Positions 49,355 through 58,655 of a stretch of 64,000 nucleotides of DNA are shown in pieces; within the stretch, counting starts at the first letter, position 1, and each line of letters opens with the position of its first letter. This DNA comes from an uncultured Lachnospiraceae bacterium (GTDB lineage Bacteria; Bacillota; Clostridia; Lachnospirales; Lachnospiraceae), in assembly GCA_934293375.1 (NCBI GenBank), contig CAKQYS010000002.1, forward strand, positions 62,001 to 126,000, read 5' to 3'. The position numbers were made by a program, and so were the translations under genes. The notes beneath the pieces were generated by a model. The model saw only the letters and a list, made by a program, of their open reading frames with translations, was not told the DNA's origin and searched no databases.

Positions 49355-50338
49355 ATGCCGGGAGTAGATATAGGTATAGATTTAGGGACAGCGAATTCAT
49401 TGGTATATGTGAAAGACAGAGGTATTGTGATCAATCAGCCGACAGTCGTAGCGTTTGAAAAAGATACGAAAAAACTGATTGCTATTGGTACAAAGGCAAA
49501 GGATATGATTGGCAAATCACCTGCGAATATCGAGGTGATCAGACCGTTGAAACAGGGTGTAATATCAGATTATACCGTGACAGAGCGTATGCTCAAGGCG
49601 TTTATTAAACAGGCAATGTCAAAACGCAAAATGTTCGGCCGTCCAAGAGTGTGTATCTGTGTGCCAAGTGGTGTAACGGAAGTCGAAAGAAGAGCGGTAG
49701 AAGATGCTGCATATAGAACCGGGGCGAAGGATGTACAGATTATGGAGGAACCGGTTGCGGCAGCGATTGGTGCAAGCATTGATATCAGTCAGCCGTTTGG
49801 ACATCTGGTTGTTGATATCGGTGGTGGTACATCGGATGTTGCTGTGATTTCATTGGGCGGCATTGTGATCAATGATTCTCTGAAGGTTGCAGGAGACGAT
49901 TATAATGATGCGTTAGTCAAGTATGTGCGTCGGAAATATAACTTGCTGATAGGTGAGACGACAGCAGAAGAAGCAAAAATGGAGATCGGTTCAGTGATTC
50001 CACGGGAGGAATCGGTAGCGATTGAAATAAAGGGCAGGAATCTGTTGAATGGATTGCCGGACCGGATTGTGTTGACTTCGGAAGAGACGGTAGAGGCATT
50101 CCAGGAAGTGACTGCTCAGATCTTAGATACGGTGCATAATGTGCTGGAGCTGACACCACCTGAGCTTGTGGCAGATATTTCTCAACAAGGTATCGTGCTT
50201 ACTGGTGGAGGAAGTCTGCTGTATGGATTTGAGCAGCTGGTGGAACAATCAACAGGCATACATTCATATGTTGTGGACACAGCACTTCAGGGAGTTGCAC
50301 TGGGAGCAGGTAAGGCGGCAATGTTTGCCAAAAGGTAG
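49355..50338 (+). CDS. mreB: Rod-shape actin homologue MreB/Mbl
   Basis: 327 residues from ATG 49355 behind AAGGAGG. Actin-fold ATPase with DIGIDLGTANSLVYVK (phosphate 1), VVDIGGGTSDVAVISLGG (phosphate 2) and IVLTGGGSLLYGFEQL (adenosine motif). It guides lateral wall synthesis. mreC and mreD do not follow, so it could be an Mbl- or MreBH-type paralogue rather than the main MreB. Confidence 0.95.
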   Translation: MPGVDIGIDLGTANSLVYVKDRGIVINQPTVVAFEKDTKKLIAIGTKAKDMIGKSPANIEVIRPLKQGVISDYTVTERMLKAFIKQAMSKRKMFGRPRVCICVPSGVTEVERRAVEDAAYRTGAKDVQIMEEPVAAAIGASIDISQPFGHLVVDIGGGTSDVAVISLGGIVINDSLKVAGDDYNDALVKYVRRKYNLLIGETTAEEAKMEIGSVIPREESVAIEIKGRNLLNGLPDRIVLTSEETVEAFQEVTAQILDTVHNVLELTPPELVADISQQGIVLTGGGSLLYGFEQLVEQSTGIHSYVVDTALQGVALGAGKAAMFAKR

Positions 50339-50380
50339 AGATATGACCGGGATAAACAGGAAGGATATTATAATAGCTAT

Positions 50381-52261
50381 ATGAAGGAATATTTACCAAT
50401 ATGCAGACAGGACATGATAGCGCGTGGATGGGACAGACCGGACTTTGTATATGTAATCGGAGATGCATATGTGGATCACCCATCGTTTGGACATGCGATC
50501 ATCAGTAGGTTGTTGGAGGCACATGGATATAAAGTTGCAATGATTTCACAGCCGGACTGGCGTGATGATCAGAGTGTAACGATATATGGGGAGCCGAGAT
50601 TAGGTTTTTTAGTGACAGCCGGAAATATGGATTCTATGGTCAATCATTATGCGGTTTCAAAGAGAAGAAGGGATAAGGATGCATTTACTCCGGGTGGAGA
50701 AATGGGGAAAAGACCTGATTATGCTACGGTTGTATATTGTAATCTGATCAGACATACATATAAGAAGACACCAATTCTGATCGGAGGTATTGAGGCAAGT
50801 CTTCGACGCCTTGCGCATTATGATTACTGGTCGGATAAGATGAAGCGCTCCATTTTGTTGGACAGTGGTGCGGATCTTTTGATGTATGGTATGGGGGAAC
50901 GGTCTGTAGTGGAGATTGCGGATGCACTGGATGCAGGTATTCCGGTGTCTCAGATCACATATGTGGATGGCACGGTGTATAAAACCTCAGATGCAGAAGC
51001 CGTTTATGATGCCAGAAGACTGTGCTCGTATGAAGAGTTGAAACAGGATCGCCTGAATTACGCAAAAAGTTTCTATATACAATATTGTAATACGGATCCT
51101 TATGTGGCAAAACGCCTGATAGAACCATATGGTGATAAGCTGTATGTGGTGCAGAATCCACCGTCAAAACCGTTATCAGAACAGGAAATGGATCGGATCT
51201 ATGCATTGCCGTATATGCGGAACTATCATCCCTCCTATGAGAAGATGGGTGGTGTGCCGGCAATTACAGAGGTAAAGTTTAGTCTTGTGAGCAACAGAGG
51301 ATGTTTTGGCGGCTGTAGTTTTTGTGCATTGACGTTTCATCAGGGACGGATTATTCAGACCAGAAGCCATGAATCTATTTTGGCAGAGGCCAAGCAGATG
51401 ATCTGGGAGCCTGATTTTAAGGGCTATATCCACGATGTTGGTGGGCCGACAGCGAACTTTCGACATAAGGCATGCAGAAAACAGGAAACGCACGGAGCTT
51501 GTCCGAATAAACAGTGTCTGTTTCCGAAACCATGTCAGAATCTGATCGTGGATCATAAGGACTATTTGAAACTGTTGCGTAAGCTGAGGGAACTGCCTAA
51601 TGTGAAAAAAGTTTTTGTCAGATCCGGAATCCGTTTTGATTATGTAATGGCAGATGCAGATGATACATTTTTGCAGGAACTATGTGAATATCATGTCAGT
51701 GGACAGCTGAAAGTTGCACCGGAGCATATTGCAGATCCGGTATTATCAATGATGGGAAAACCGGGGAATAGTGTATACAAGGCATTTGTAGATAAATATA
51801 AGAAAATAAACGAGAGAATTGGCAAAAAACAGTATCTGGTGCCGTATCTGATGTCATCGCATCCTGGATCCACTTTGAAGGAGGCAGTGGCATTGGCAGA
51901 GTATTTGAGGGATCTGGGATATATGCCGGAACAGGTGCAGGATTTCTATCCGACGCCATCTACGATATCAACTTGTATGTACTATACAGGGGTAGATCCA
52001 AGATCAATGAAGCCGGTATATGTACCAAAGAATCCACACGAAAAGGCAATGCAGCGTGCTCTGATCCAGTATCGGAATCCTAAAAATTATGAACTGGTGA
52101 AAGAAGCGTTGATAAAGGCGGGAAGAGAGGATCTGATCGGATTTGATAAACACTGCCTGATCAGACCGAGATCCGGATACGGAAAAAATGCAGCACAGAA
52201 ATCATTACCAAAACAGCATGCACGGAAAAAAACGATTCGGAATGTACACAAAAAGAAATAA
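50381..52261 (+). CDS. YgiQ-family radical SAM protein
   Basis: 626 residues from ATG 50381. N-terminal cobalamin-binding-like region (DFVYVIGDAYVDHPSFGHAI, ISRLLEAHGYKVAMISQPDW). Radical SAM cluster in LVSNRGCFGGCSFCALTFHQ, then HDVGGPTANFR, and a C-terminal segment rich in basic residues. This is the UPF0313/YgiQ family, whose reaction is unknown. Monocistronic as far as can be seen. Confidence 0.92.
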   Translation: MKEYLPICRQDMIARGWDRPDFVYVIGDAYVDHPSFGHAIISRLLEAHGYKVAMISQPDWRDDQSVTIYGEPRLGFLVTAGNMDSMVNHYAVSKRRRDKDAFTPGGEMGKRPDYATVVYCNLIRHTYKKTPILIGGIEASLRRLAHYDYWSDKMKRSILLDSGADLLMYGMGERSVVEIADALDAGIPVSQITYVDGTVYKTSDAEAVYDARRLCSYEELKQDRLNYAKSFYIQYCNTDPYVAKRLIEPYGDKLYVVQNPPSKPLSEQEMDRIYALPYMRNYHPSYEKMGGVPAITEVKFSLVSNRGCFGGCSFCALTFHQGRIIQTRSHESILAEAKQMIWEPDFKGYIHDVGGPTANFRHKACRKQETHGACPNKQCLFPKPCQNLIVDHKDYLKLLRKLRELPNVKKVFVRSGIRFDYVMADADDTFLQELCEYHVSGQLKVAPEHIADPVLSMMGKPGNSVYKAFVDKYKKINERIGKKQYLVPYLMSSHPGSTLKEAVALAEYLRDLGYMPEQVQDFYPTPSTISTCMYYTGVDPRSMKPVYVPKNPHEKAMQRALIQYRNPKNYELVKEALIKAGREDLIGFDKHCLIRPRSGYGKNAAQKSLPKQHARKKTIRNVHKKK

Positions 52262-52331
52262 ATATTAAAATTTTATAAAATAAATGGGTATTTTTCATCA
52301 TTTTTTCATTGTTGAAATATGGGATATTTTG

Positions 52332-52360
52332 TTGCGTGGCTTATAAAAGTATGGTATGAT
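52332..52360 (+). promoter_or_regulatory. Promoter of the butyrate operon
   Basis: TTGCGT (52332-52337), 17-base spacer ending in TGG, TATGAT (52355-52360), 58 bases before the thl start. Confidence 0.6.
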
Positions 52361-52364
52361 GATA

Positions 52365-52392
52365 GCAGATTGCGTGGGTTGTCACAATCTGC
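52365..52392 (+). promoter_or_regulatory. Leader hairpin of the butyrate operon
   Basis: GCAGATTG (52365-52372)/CAATCTGC (52385-52392), perfect 8-bp stem at the expected 5' end of the mRNA. It could stabilise the message or serve as an operator. Confidence 0.5.
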
Positions 52393-52417
52393 GAAATAAA
52401 AAAACGGAGGTTTTATT

Positions 52418-53599
52418 ATGTCTAAGAAAGTAGTTTTGGCTGGCGCATGTCGTACAGCAATCGGTACAATGGGTGGTTCTTTAAGTACAACGCCTGCTCC
52501 AGAGCTTGGTGCAATTGTAATTAAGGAAGCTTTAAAGAGAGCAGGGGTTCCTGCAGATCAGGTAGATCATGTATATATGGGATGTGTTATTCAGGCAGGT
52601 TTAGGTCAGAATGTAGCACGTCAGGCTTCTATCAAGGCAGGTCTGCCAAATGAAGTGCCAGCAGTTACCATCAATGTAGTATGTGGTTCAGGTCTTAACT
52701 GTGTCAACATGGCAGCACAGATGATCCAGGCCGGTGATGCTGACATCGTAGTGGCAGGTGGTATGGAGAATATGTCTATGGCACCATATGCACTGGACAA
52801 GGCTCGTTTTGGATATCGTATGAATAATGCAATCATGAAGGATTGTATGGTAAATGATGCTCTTTGGGATGCATTCAATGACTATCACATGATCAAGACT
52901 GCAGATAACATCTGCGAGGAGTGGGGAATTACCCGTGAGGAGTTGGATGAGTTTGCATTAGCTTCTCAGAAGAAGGCTGAGGCTGCTCAGGCTTCAGGTG
53001 CATTCGATAAGGAGATCGTTCCTGTTTCTGTTAAGAAGAAGAAGGAGATTGTTGAGTTCGCTAAGGATGAGGGACCAAGACCGGGTTCTACCATCGAGGG
53101 ATTACAGAAGCTTCGTCCAATCAATCCAAATGGATTTGTTACAGCAGGTAATGCATCAGGTATCAATGATGGTGCAGCAGCAATCGTTGTAATGAGTGAA
53201 GAGAAGGCGAAGGAGTTAGGCGTTAAGCCTATGGCTACATTTGTAGCAGGTGCCCTTGCAGGCTGCCGTCCGGAGGTTATGGGTATCGGTCCGGTTCCGG
53301 CTACGAAGAAGGCTATGGCTAAGGCTGGTATGCAGATCTCTGACTTCGATGTGATCGAGGCAAATGAGGCATTTGCTGCACAGTCTATCGCAGTTGGAAG
53401 AGATTTGGGTATTGATGTTGAGAAGCAGCTGAATCCAAACGGTGGTGCGATTGCATTAGGACATCCGGTTGGAGCATCAGGATGCCGTATCTTAGTGACT
53501 CTGCTTCATGAGATGGAAGCTAAGGATGCAAAGAAGGGTCTTGCAACACTGTGTATCGGTGGTGGTATGGGTTGTGCTACTATCGTTGAGAGAGACTAA
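52418..53599 (+). CDS. thl: Acetyl-CoA acetyltransferase (thiolase)
   Basis: 393 residues from ATG 52418 behind ACGGAGG. Condenses two acetyl-CoA to acetoacetyl-CoA, the first step of butyrate synthesis. Catalytic Cys in NVVCGSGLNCVNMA, His in NPNGGAIALGHPVGASGCR and the second Cys in CIGGGMGCATI. First gene of the operon; codon choice (AAG, GGT, GCA) is strongly biased as in highly expressed genes. Confidence 0.97.
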   Translation: MSKKVVLAGACRTAIGTMGGSLSTTPAPELGAIVIKEALKRAGVPADQVDHVYMGCVIQAGLGQNVARQASIKAGLPNEVPAVTINVVCGSGLNCVNMAAQMIQAGDADIVVAGGMENMSMAPYALDKARFGYRMNNAIMKDCMVNDALWDAFNDYHMIKTADNICEEWGITREELDEFALASQKKAEAAQASGAFDKEIVPVSVKKKKEIVEFAKDEGPRPGSTIEGLQKLRPINPNGFVTAGNASGINDGAAAIVVMSEEKAKELGVKPMATFVAGALAGCRPEVMGIGPVPATKKAMAKAGMQISDFDVIEANEAFAAQSIAVGRDLGIDVEKQLNPNGGAIALGHPVGASGCRILVTLLHEMEAKDAKKGLATLCIGGGMGCATIVERD

Positions 53600-53675
53600 T
53601 TACAGAATAAGAGTATAAATATTACCGGGCGGTCTGTTATGGCTGCCCGGCAATTATCAGTTTAAGGAGACTATT

Positions 53676-54467
53676 ATGGAATTTATTAAGTATGAGCAGG
53701 ACGGTTATGTGGGAACCATCACGATCGACCGTCAGAAGGCATTAAATGCATTAAACAGCCAGGTGTTAGATGAGCTGAACGCAACTTTAGACGCAGTGGA
53801 TTTAGATGCTACCAGATGTCTGATCTTAACGGGTGCCGGTGAGAAGTCATTTGTTGCCGGTGCTGATATCGGTGAGATGTCTACTCTGACTAAGGCCGAG
53901 GGTGAAGCGTTTGGTAAGAAGGGTAATGATGTGTTCAGAAAGCTTGAGACATTCCCAATTCCGGTGATCGCTGCGGTCAATGGATTTGCACTGGGCGGCG
54001 GATGTGAGATTTCTATGAGTTGTGATATCAGAATCTGTTCTGAGAATGCAATATTTGGCCAGCCAGAGGTAGGTCTTGGTATTACACCTGGATTTGGCGG
54101 CACACAGAGACTTGCGAGATTAGTAGGTCCTGGTATGGCAAAGCAGATGATCTATTCTGCAAGAAATATCAAGGCAGACGAGGCGTACAGAATCGGTCTT
54201 GTCAATGCTGTATATCCATTAGAGGAGCTGCTTGCAGCTGCGAAGAAGCTTGCTTCAGGCATTGCAATGCAGGCACCGATTGCAGTTCGCAATTGCAAGA
54301 AGGCAATCAATGATGGATTACAGGTAGATATGGATCAGGCAATCGTGATTGAGGAGAAGCTGTTTGGTGACTGCTTCGAGACAGAAGATCAGAAGGCAGG
54401 TATGGGCAACTTCTTAGAGAAGGATAAGGAAAAGAAGCTGAAGGTTGTTCCTTTCCAGAATAAGTAG
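53676..54467 (+). CDS. crt: 3-hydroxybutyryl-CoA dehydratase (crotonase)
   Basis: 263 residues from ATG 53676 behind AAGGAGA. Dehydrates 3-hydroxybutyryl-CoA to crotonyl-CoA. Oxyanion-hole segments (SFVAGADIGEMS, NGFALGGGCEISMSCDIR) and the two catalytic Glu residues (about 115 and 135; the second in FGQPEVGLGITPGFGGTQR) are present. Confidence 0.96.
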   Translation: MEFIKYEQDGYVGTITIDRQKALNALNSQVLDELNATLDAVDLDATRCLILTGAGEKSFVAGADIGEMSTLTKAEGEAFGKKGNDVFRKLETFPIPVIAAVNGFALGGGCEISMSCDIRICSENAIFGQPEVGLGITPGFGGTQRLARLVGPGMAKQMIYSARNIKADEAYRIGLVNAVYPLEELLAAAKKLASGIAMQAPIAVRNCKKAINDGLQVDMDQAIVIEEKLFGDCFETEDQKAGMGNFLEKDKEKKLKVVPFQNK

Positions 54468-54578
54468 TATTTGATTTTACCACATTTTTTAATGTGTGAA
54501 ATAAGAACAGGGATAGGAACGAAACGTACATGAATTCCGGTCTTTTGTTCACAAATTTATCATTAGGAGGACATGAAA

Positions 54579-55451
54579 ATGAAGGTTGGCGTAATTGGTG
54601 CAGGAACCATGGGTCAGGGTATTGCGAAGGCATTTGCTCAGGTTGACGGATACGAAGTAGCACTTTGTGACATCAAGCAGGAGTGGGCTGATGGCGGTAA
54701 GGACAAGATTGCAAAGGGATATGCAAGACTTGTAGAAAAAGGAAAGATGACACAGGAGAAGGTTGATGGTATTCTGAATAGTATCACAGCCGGACTCAAG
54801 GAAGATCTGTGTGCAGACTGCGATCTGATCGTAGAGGCTGCATTTGAGAATATGGAAGTAAAGAAGACAACATTTGCAGAGTTAGATAAGATCTGTAAGC
54901 CTGAGTGCGTATTTGCTTCTAATACATCTTCATTATCTATTACAGAGATTGGAAATGGTCTTACACGTCCAATGATCGGTATGCATTTCTTCAATCCTGC
55001 AGACCGTATGAAGTTAGTTGAGGTAATCGCTGGTGTGAATACACCACAGGAGACTGTAGATACCATCATCAAGATTTCTGAGGAGATTGGTAAGACACCT
55101 GTACAGGTAAATGAGGCTGCTGGTTTCGTTGTAAACCGTATTCTGATCCCGATGATCAATGAGGCTGCATTCATCAAGATGGAGGGCGTTTCAGATATCG
55201 CCGGTATTGATGCTGCTATGAAGCTTGGTGCAAACCACCCAATGGGACCTCTTGAGTTAGGTGATTTCGTTGGCCTGGATATCTGCCTTGCAATCATGGA
55301 TGTACTTTACAAGGAGACAGGCGATAGCAAGTATCGTGCATGTCCATTGATCCGTAAGATGGTTCGTGGTGGCAACCTTGGTGTAAAGAGCGGTAAGGGC
55401 TTCTATGTATATAATGCAGACCGTACCAAGACACCGGTTGATGCTCAGTAA
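54579..55451 (+). CDS. hbd: 3-hydroxybutyryl-CoA dehydrogenase
   Basis: 290 residues. ATG 54579 is 8 bases after AGGAGG; ATG 54573 is too close. Reduces acetoacetyl-CoA. NAD-binding VGVIGAGTMGQGIAKAF, catalytic His-Glu region MIGMHFFNPADRMKLVEVI, and GFVVNRILIPMINEA are present. Confidence 0.97.
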   Translation: MKVGVIGAGTMGQGIAKAFAQVDGYEVALCDIKQEWADGGKDKIAKGYARLVEKGKMTQEKVDGILNSITAGLKEDLCADCDLIVEAAFENMEVKKTTFAELDKICKPECVFASNTSSLSITEIGNGLTRPMIGMHFFNPADRMKLVEVIAGVNTPQETVDTIIKISEEIGKTPVQVNEAAGFVVNRILIPMINEAAFIKMEGVSDIAGIDAAMKLGANHPMGPLELGDFVGLDICLAIMDVLYKETGDSKYRACPLIRKMVRGGNLGVKSGKGFYVYNADRTKTPVDAQ

Positions 55452-55533
55452 TTCAGAGTATTTTCAGTGCACCGGTGTATACCGGTGTACTGCTCATGCG
55501 AAAGCATTACAATAATTAATGGAGGAAATAAAA

Positions 55534-56706
55534 ATGGATTTCACTTTAAGTAAGAAACATGAAATGGCACAGGGTCTCTTCAGATCTTTTGCTGAGAATG
55601 AAGTAAAGCCACTTGCTCAGGAAATCGATGAAGAGCACAGATTCCCTAGAGAGACAGTTGAGAAGATGGCAAAGGCTGGCTTTATGGGTATTCCTGTACC
55701 AAAGGAGTTTGGTGGACAGGGTTGTGATCCTTTAACATATGCTATGTGTGTAGAGGAGTTATCAAAGGTTTGTGGTACAACAGGTGTTATCGTTTCTGCA
55801 CATACATCACTTTGTGTAGATCCGATTCAGACATATGGTACACCGGAGCAGAAGGCTAAGTATTTACCGGATTTATGTTCAGGTAAGAAGCTCGGAGCTT
55901 TCGGTTTAACTGAGCCTGGTGCCGGTACAGATGCACAGGGTCAGCAGACAAAGGCTGTATTAGATGAGGCTACAAATGAGTGGGTGCTGAATGGTTCTAA
56001 GTGTTTCATTACCAACGGTAAGGAAGCTGATGTATATGTGATCATCGCTGTAACAGGCAAGATTGAGAAGAGAGGTCGTGTTCAGAAGGAGATTTCTGCA
56101 TTCCTTGTAGAGAAGGGAACCCCTGGATTTACATTTGGTACGAAGGAGAACAAGATGGGTATCTGTGCTTCTTCCACATATGAGTTGATCTTTACAGATT
56201 GCCGTATTCCAAAGGAGAATATTTTAGGAGCAAAGGGTAAGGGCTTCGGTATCGCTATGCATACACTGGATGGTGGACGTATCGGTATTGCTGCACAGGC
56301 TCTTGGTATTGCAGAGGGAGCTTTAGAGACAACGATCAACTATGTAAAGGAAAGAAAGCAGTTCGGTCGTTCAATCGCACAGTTCCAGAATACACAGTTC
56401 CAGTTAGCAGATATGGCTACTAAGGTAGAGGCTGCAAAGATGTTAGTATACAAGGCTGCTATGAAGAAGGCACAGTATCAGGAGGATCACAAGACTTCTT
56501 ATTCAGTAGAGGCTGCTATGGCAAAGCTGTGTGCTGCAGAGGTAGCAATGGAAGTAACAACAAAGTGTGTTCAGTTACATGGTGGTTACGGTTACATCAA
56601 GGAGTACGATGTAGAGCGTATGATGCGTGATGCTAAGATTACCGAGATCTACGAGGGAACTTCAGAAGTTCAGCGTATGGTAATTTCAGCTAATCTTTTG
56701 AAATAA
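55534..56706 (+). CDS. bcd: Butyryl-CoA dehydrogenase
   Basis: 390 residues from ATG 55534 behind TGGAGGAAA. Flavoprotein of the acyl-CoA dehydrogenase family. Motifs: FGLTEPGAGTDAQGQQT, the base Glu region YEGTSEVQRMVISANLL at the C-terminus, and LHGGYGYIKEYDVERMMRD. With EtfAB it couples crotonyl-CoA reduction by NADH to ferredoxin reduction (electron bifurcation). Confidence 0.97.
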   Translation: MDFTLSKKHEMAQGLFRSFAENEVKPLAQEIDEEHRFPRETVEKMAKAGFMGIPVPKEFGGQGCDPLTYAMCVEELSKVCGTTGVIVSAHTSLCVDPIQTYGTPEQKAKYLPDLCSGKKLGAFGLTEPGAGTDAQGQQTKAVLDEATNEWVLNGSKCFITNGKEADVYVIIAVTGKIEKRGRVQKEISAFLVEKGTPGFTFGTKENKMGICASSTYELIFTDCRIPKENILGAKGKGFGIAMHTLDGGRIGIAAQALGIAEGALETTINYVKERKQFGRSIAQFQNTQFQLADMATKVEAAKMLVYKAAMKKAQYQEDHKTSYSVEAAMAKLCAAEVAMEVTTKCVQLHGGYGYIKEYDVERMMRDAKITEIYEGTSEVQRMVISANLLK

Positions 56707-56719
56707 GGAGGTACTTACC

Positions 56720-57505
56720 GTGAAAATCGTTGTTTGTATTAAGCAGGTACCTGATACAAAGGGTGGCGTACAGTTCAACCCAGATGGTACATTAAACAGA
56801 GGAGCAATGCTCACAATCATGAATCCGGATGATAAGGCAGGTCTTGAGGCTGCACTTAGAATTAAGGATGAGACAGGCGCAGAGGTTACAGTTGTAACTA
56901 TGGGTCTTCCAAAGGCTGCTGATGTTCTTCGTGAGGCAATGGCTATGGGAGCAGATAAGGGTGTTCTGATTACAGATAGAGTATTAGGTGGTGCTGATAC
57001 TTGGGCTACATCTACTACGATCGCAGGTGCGCTGAGAGGTATGGAATATGATCTGATCATCACAGGCCGTCAGGCAATCGATGGTGATACCGCACAGGTT
57101 GGTCCACAGATCGCAGAGCATTTAGGTCTTCCAATCATCTCATATGCACAGGAAATCAAGGTAGAGGGTGACAGTGTTGTTGTGAAGCGTCAGTATGATG
57201 ATGGATATCATATGCTGAAGGCACAGATGCCATGTCTGGTAACTGCACTTTCTGAGTTAAATGAAGCTCGTTATATGACACCGGGTGGAATCTTTGATGC
57301 ATGTGATGCTGAGATTACAACACTTGGCAGAGCAGATCTGATTGATGTTGATGATTCTAACTTAGGTCTTAACGGATCTCCAACAAAGATTGCCAGAGCT
57401 TCCGATAAGGTTCGTAAGGGTGCTGGTGAGAAGTTTACACCAGATACACCGGATGAAGCAGCAAAGATTATCGTAGATGCATTAACAACAAAGCACATTA
57501 TCTAG
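56720..57505 (+). CDS. etfB: Electron transfer flavoprotein beta subunit
   Basis: 261 residues from GTG 56720 behind AAGGAGG. MKIVVCIKQVPDTKGGVQFN at the N-terminus and the AMP/FAD site GRQAIDGDTAQVGPQIAEHL mark the bifurcating Bcd-linked EtfB group. 13 bases after bcd. Confidence 0.97.
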   Translation: MKIVVCIKQVPDTKGGVQFNPDGTLNRGAMLTIMNPDDKAGLEAALRIKDETGAEVTVVTMGLPKAADVLREAMAMGADKGVLITDRVLGGADTWATSTTIAGALRGMEYDLIITGRQAIDGDTAQVGPQIAEHLGLPIISYAQEIKVEGDSVVVKRQYDDGYHMLKAQMPCLVTALSELNEARYMTPGGIFDACDAEITTLGRADLIDVDDSNLGLNGSPTKIARASDKVRKGAGEKFTPDTPDEAAKIIVDALTTKHII

Positions 57506-57518
57506 TGAGGTGAATAAA

Positions 57519-58580
57519 ATGGGCGCAATGAACGCAGAAGAAATAGCTAAGTACAAGGGCGTATATGTCTTTGCTCAGCAGGTAGATAATAAATTAAGCA
57601 GTATCTCTTTCGAGTTAATCGGTGAGGCTTCACGCCTTGCAGAGAAGTTAGATACAGATGTAACTGCAGTTTTGATCGGTTCTGGTGTTGCAGGCCTTGT
57701 AGATGAGCTTGCAGAGTACGGTGCAGATAAGGTTATCGTAGTAGATGATCCGGAGTTAAAGGATTACAGAACTGAACCATATGCACATGCATTGGCATCA
57801 GTGATCAATGAGTACAAGCCGGAGATCATGTTAGTAGGTGCTACAGCAATCGGTCGTGATCTTGGTCCTACTGTATCAGCAAGAGTAGCAACAGGTCTGA
57901 CAGCTGACTGTACATTACTTGAGATTGGTGATTTCCCAGTGAATCCTATTCCTGGTAAGGAGCAGAAGAAGAATCAGTTATTAATGACTCGTCCTGCATT
58001 CGGTGGTAACACAATCGCTACAATTGCTTGTCCTGATAATCGTCCACAGATGGCAACTGTTCGTCCGGGCGTTATGCAGAAGCTTGATAGAGTTTCCGGT
58101 AAGAAGGCAGAGGTTATTAACTACAATCCTGGTTTTACACCAAACAACAAGTATGTTGAGATTCTTGAGATTTCAAAGGCTGTTTCCAATGTTAAGAATA
58201 TCATGGATGCTAAGATCTTAGTATCAGGTGGTCGTGGCGTTGGTTCTGCAGAGAACTTCAAGATGTTAGAGGAACTGGCAGATGTACTGGGTGGACAGAT
58301 TTCTTGTTCCCGTGCAGCTGTTGAGGCATTTGGTATGTCACCAGAGTTACAGGTAGGTCAGACAGGTAAGACTGTTCGTCCAAATGTATACTTTGCAATC
58401 GGTATCTCAGGTGCGATCCAGCATGTAGCAGGTATGGAAGAGTCTGATCTGATCATCGCAATCAACAAGGATGAGGATGCTCCAATCTTTGATGTAGCAG
58501 ACTATGGTATTGTTGGCGATCTGAATAAGATTGTTCCACTCTTAACACAGGGTATTAAGGATGCAATTGCTAACAAGTAA
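57519..58580 (+). CDS. etfA: Electron transfer flavoprotein alpha subunit
   Basis: 353 residues from ATG 57519 behind GAGGTGAA. FAD-binding C-terminal domain with LVSGGRGVGSAENFKMLEEL, SRAAVEAF, VGQTGKTVRPNVYFAIGISG (shortened) and AINKDEDAPIF. Last gene of the operon. The final step to butyrate (but, or ptb-buk) is not encoded here. Confidence 0.97.
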   Translation: MGAMNAEEIAKYKGVYVFAQQVDNKLSSISFELIGEASRLAEKLDTDVTAVLIGSGVAGLVDELAEYGADKVIVVDDPELKDYRTEPYAHALASVINEYKPEIMLVGATAIGRDLGPTVSARVATGLTADCTLLEIGDFPVNPIPGKEQKKNQLLMTRPAFGGNTIATIACPDNRPQMATVRPGVMQKLDRVSGKKAEVINYNPGFTPNNKYVEILEISKAVSNVKNIMDAKILVSGGRGVGSAENFKMLEELADVLGGQISCSRAAVEAFGMSPELQVGQTGKTVRPNVYFAIGISGAIQHVAGMEESDLIIAINKDEDAPIFDVADYGIVGDLNKIVPLLTQGIKDAIANK

Positions 58581-58599
58581 TCGCATAGCAAGATAAAGA

Positions 58600-58635
58600 A
58601 AAGCTGTTCTGCGTGACGCAGGACAGCTTTTTTTG
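58600..58635. terminator. Terminator of the butyrate operon
   Basis: 14-bp stem AAAGCTGTTCTGCG (58600-58613)/CGCAGGACAGCTTT (58617-58630), one G-T pair, then T run. It also ends the convergent dehydrogenase operon. Confidence 0.92.
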
Positions 58636-58655
58636 TGTTGTTACTGTATTTAGAA

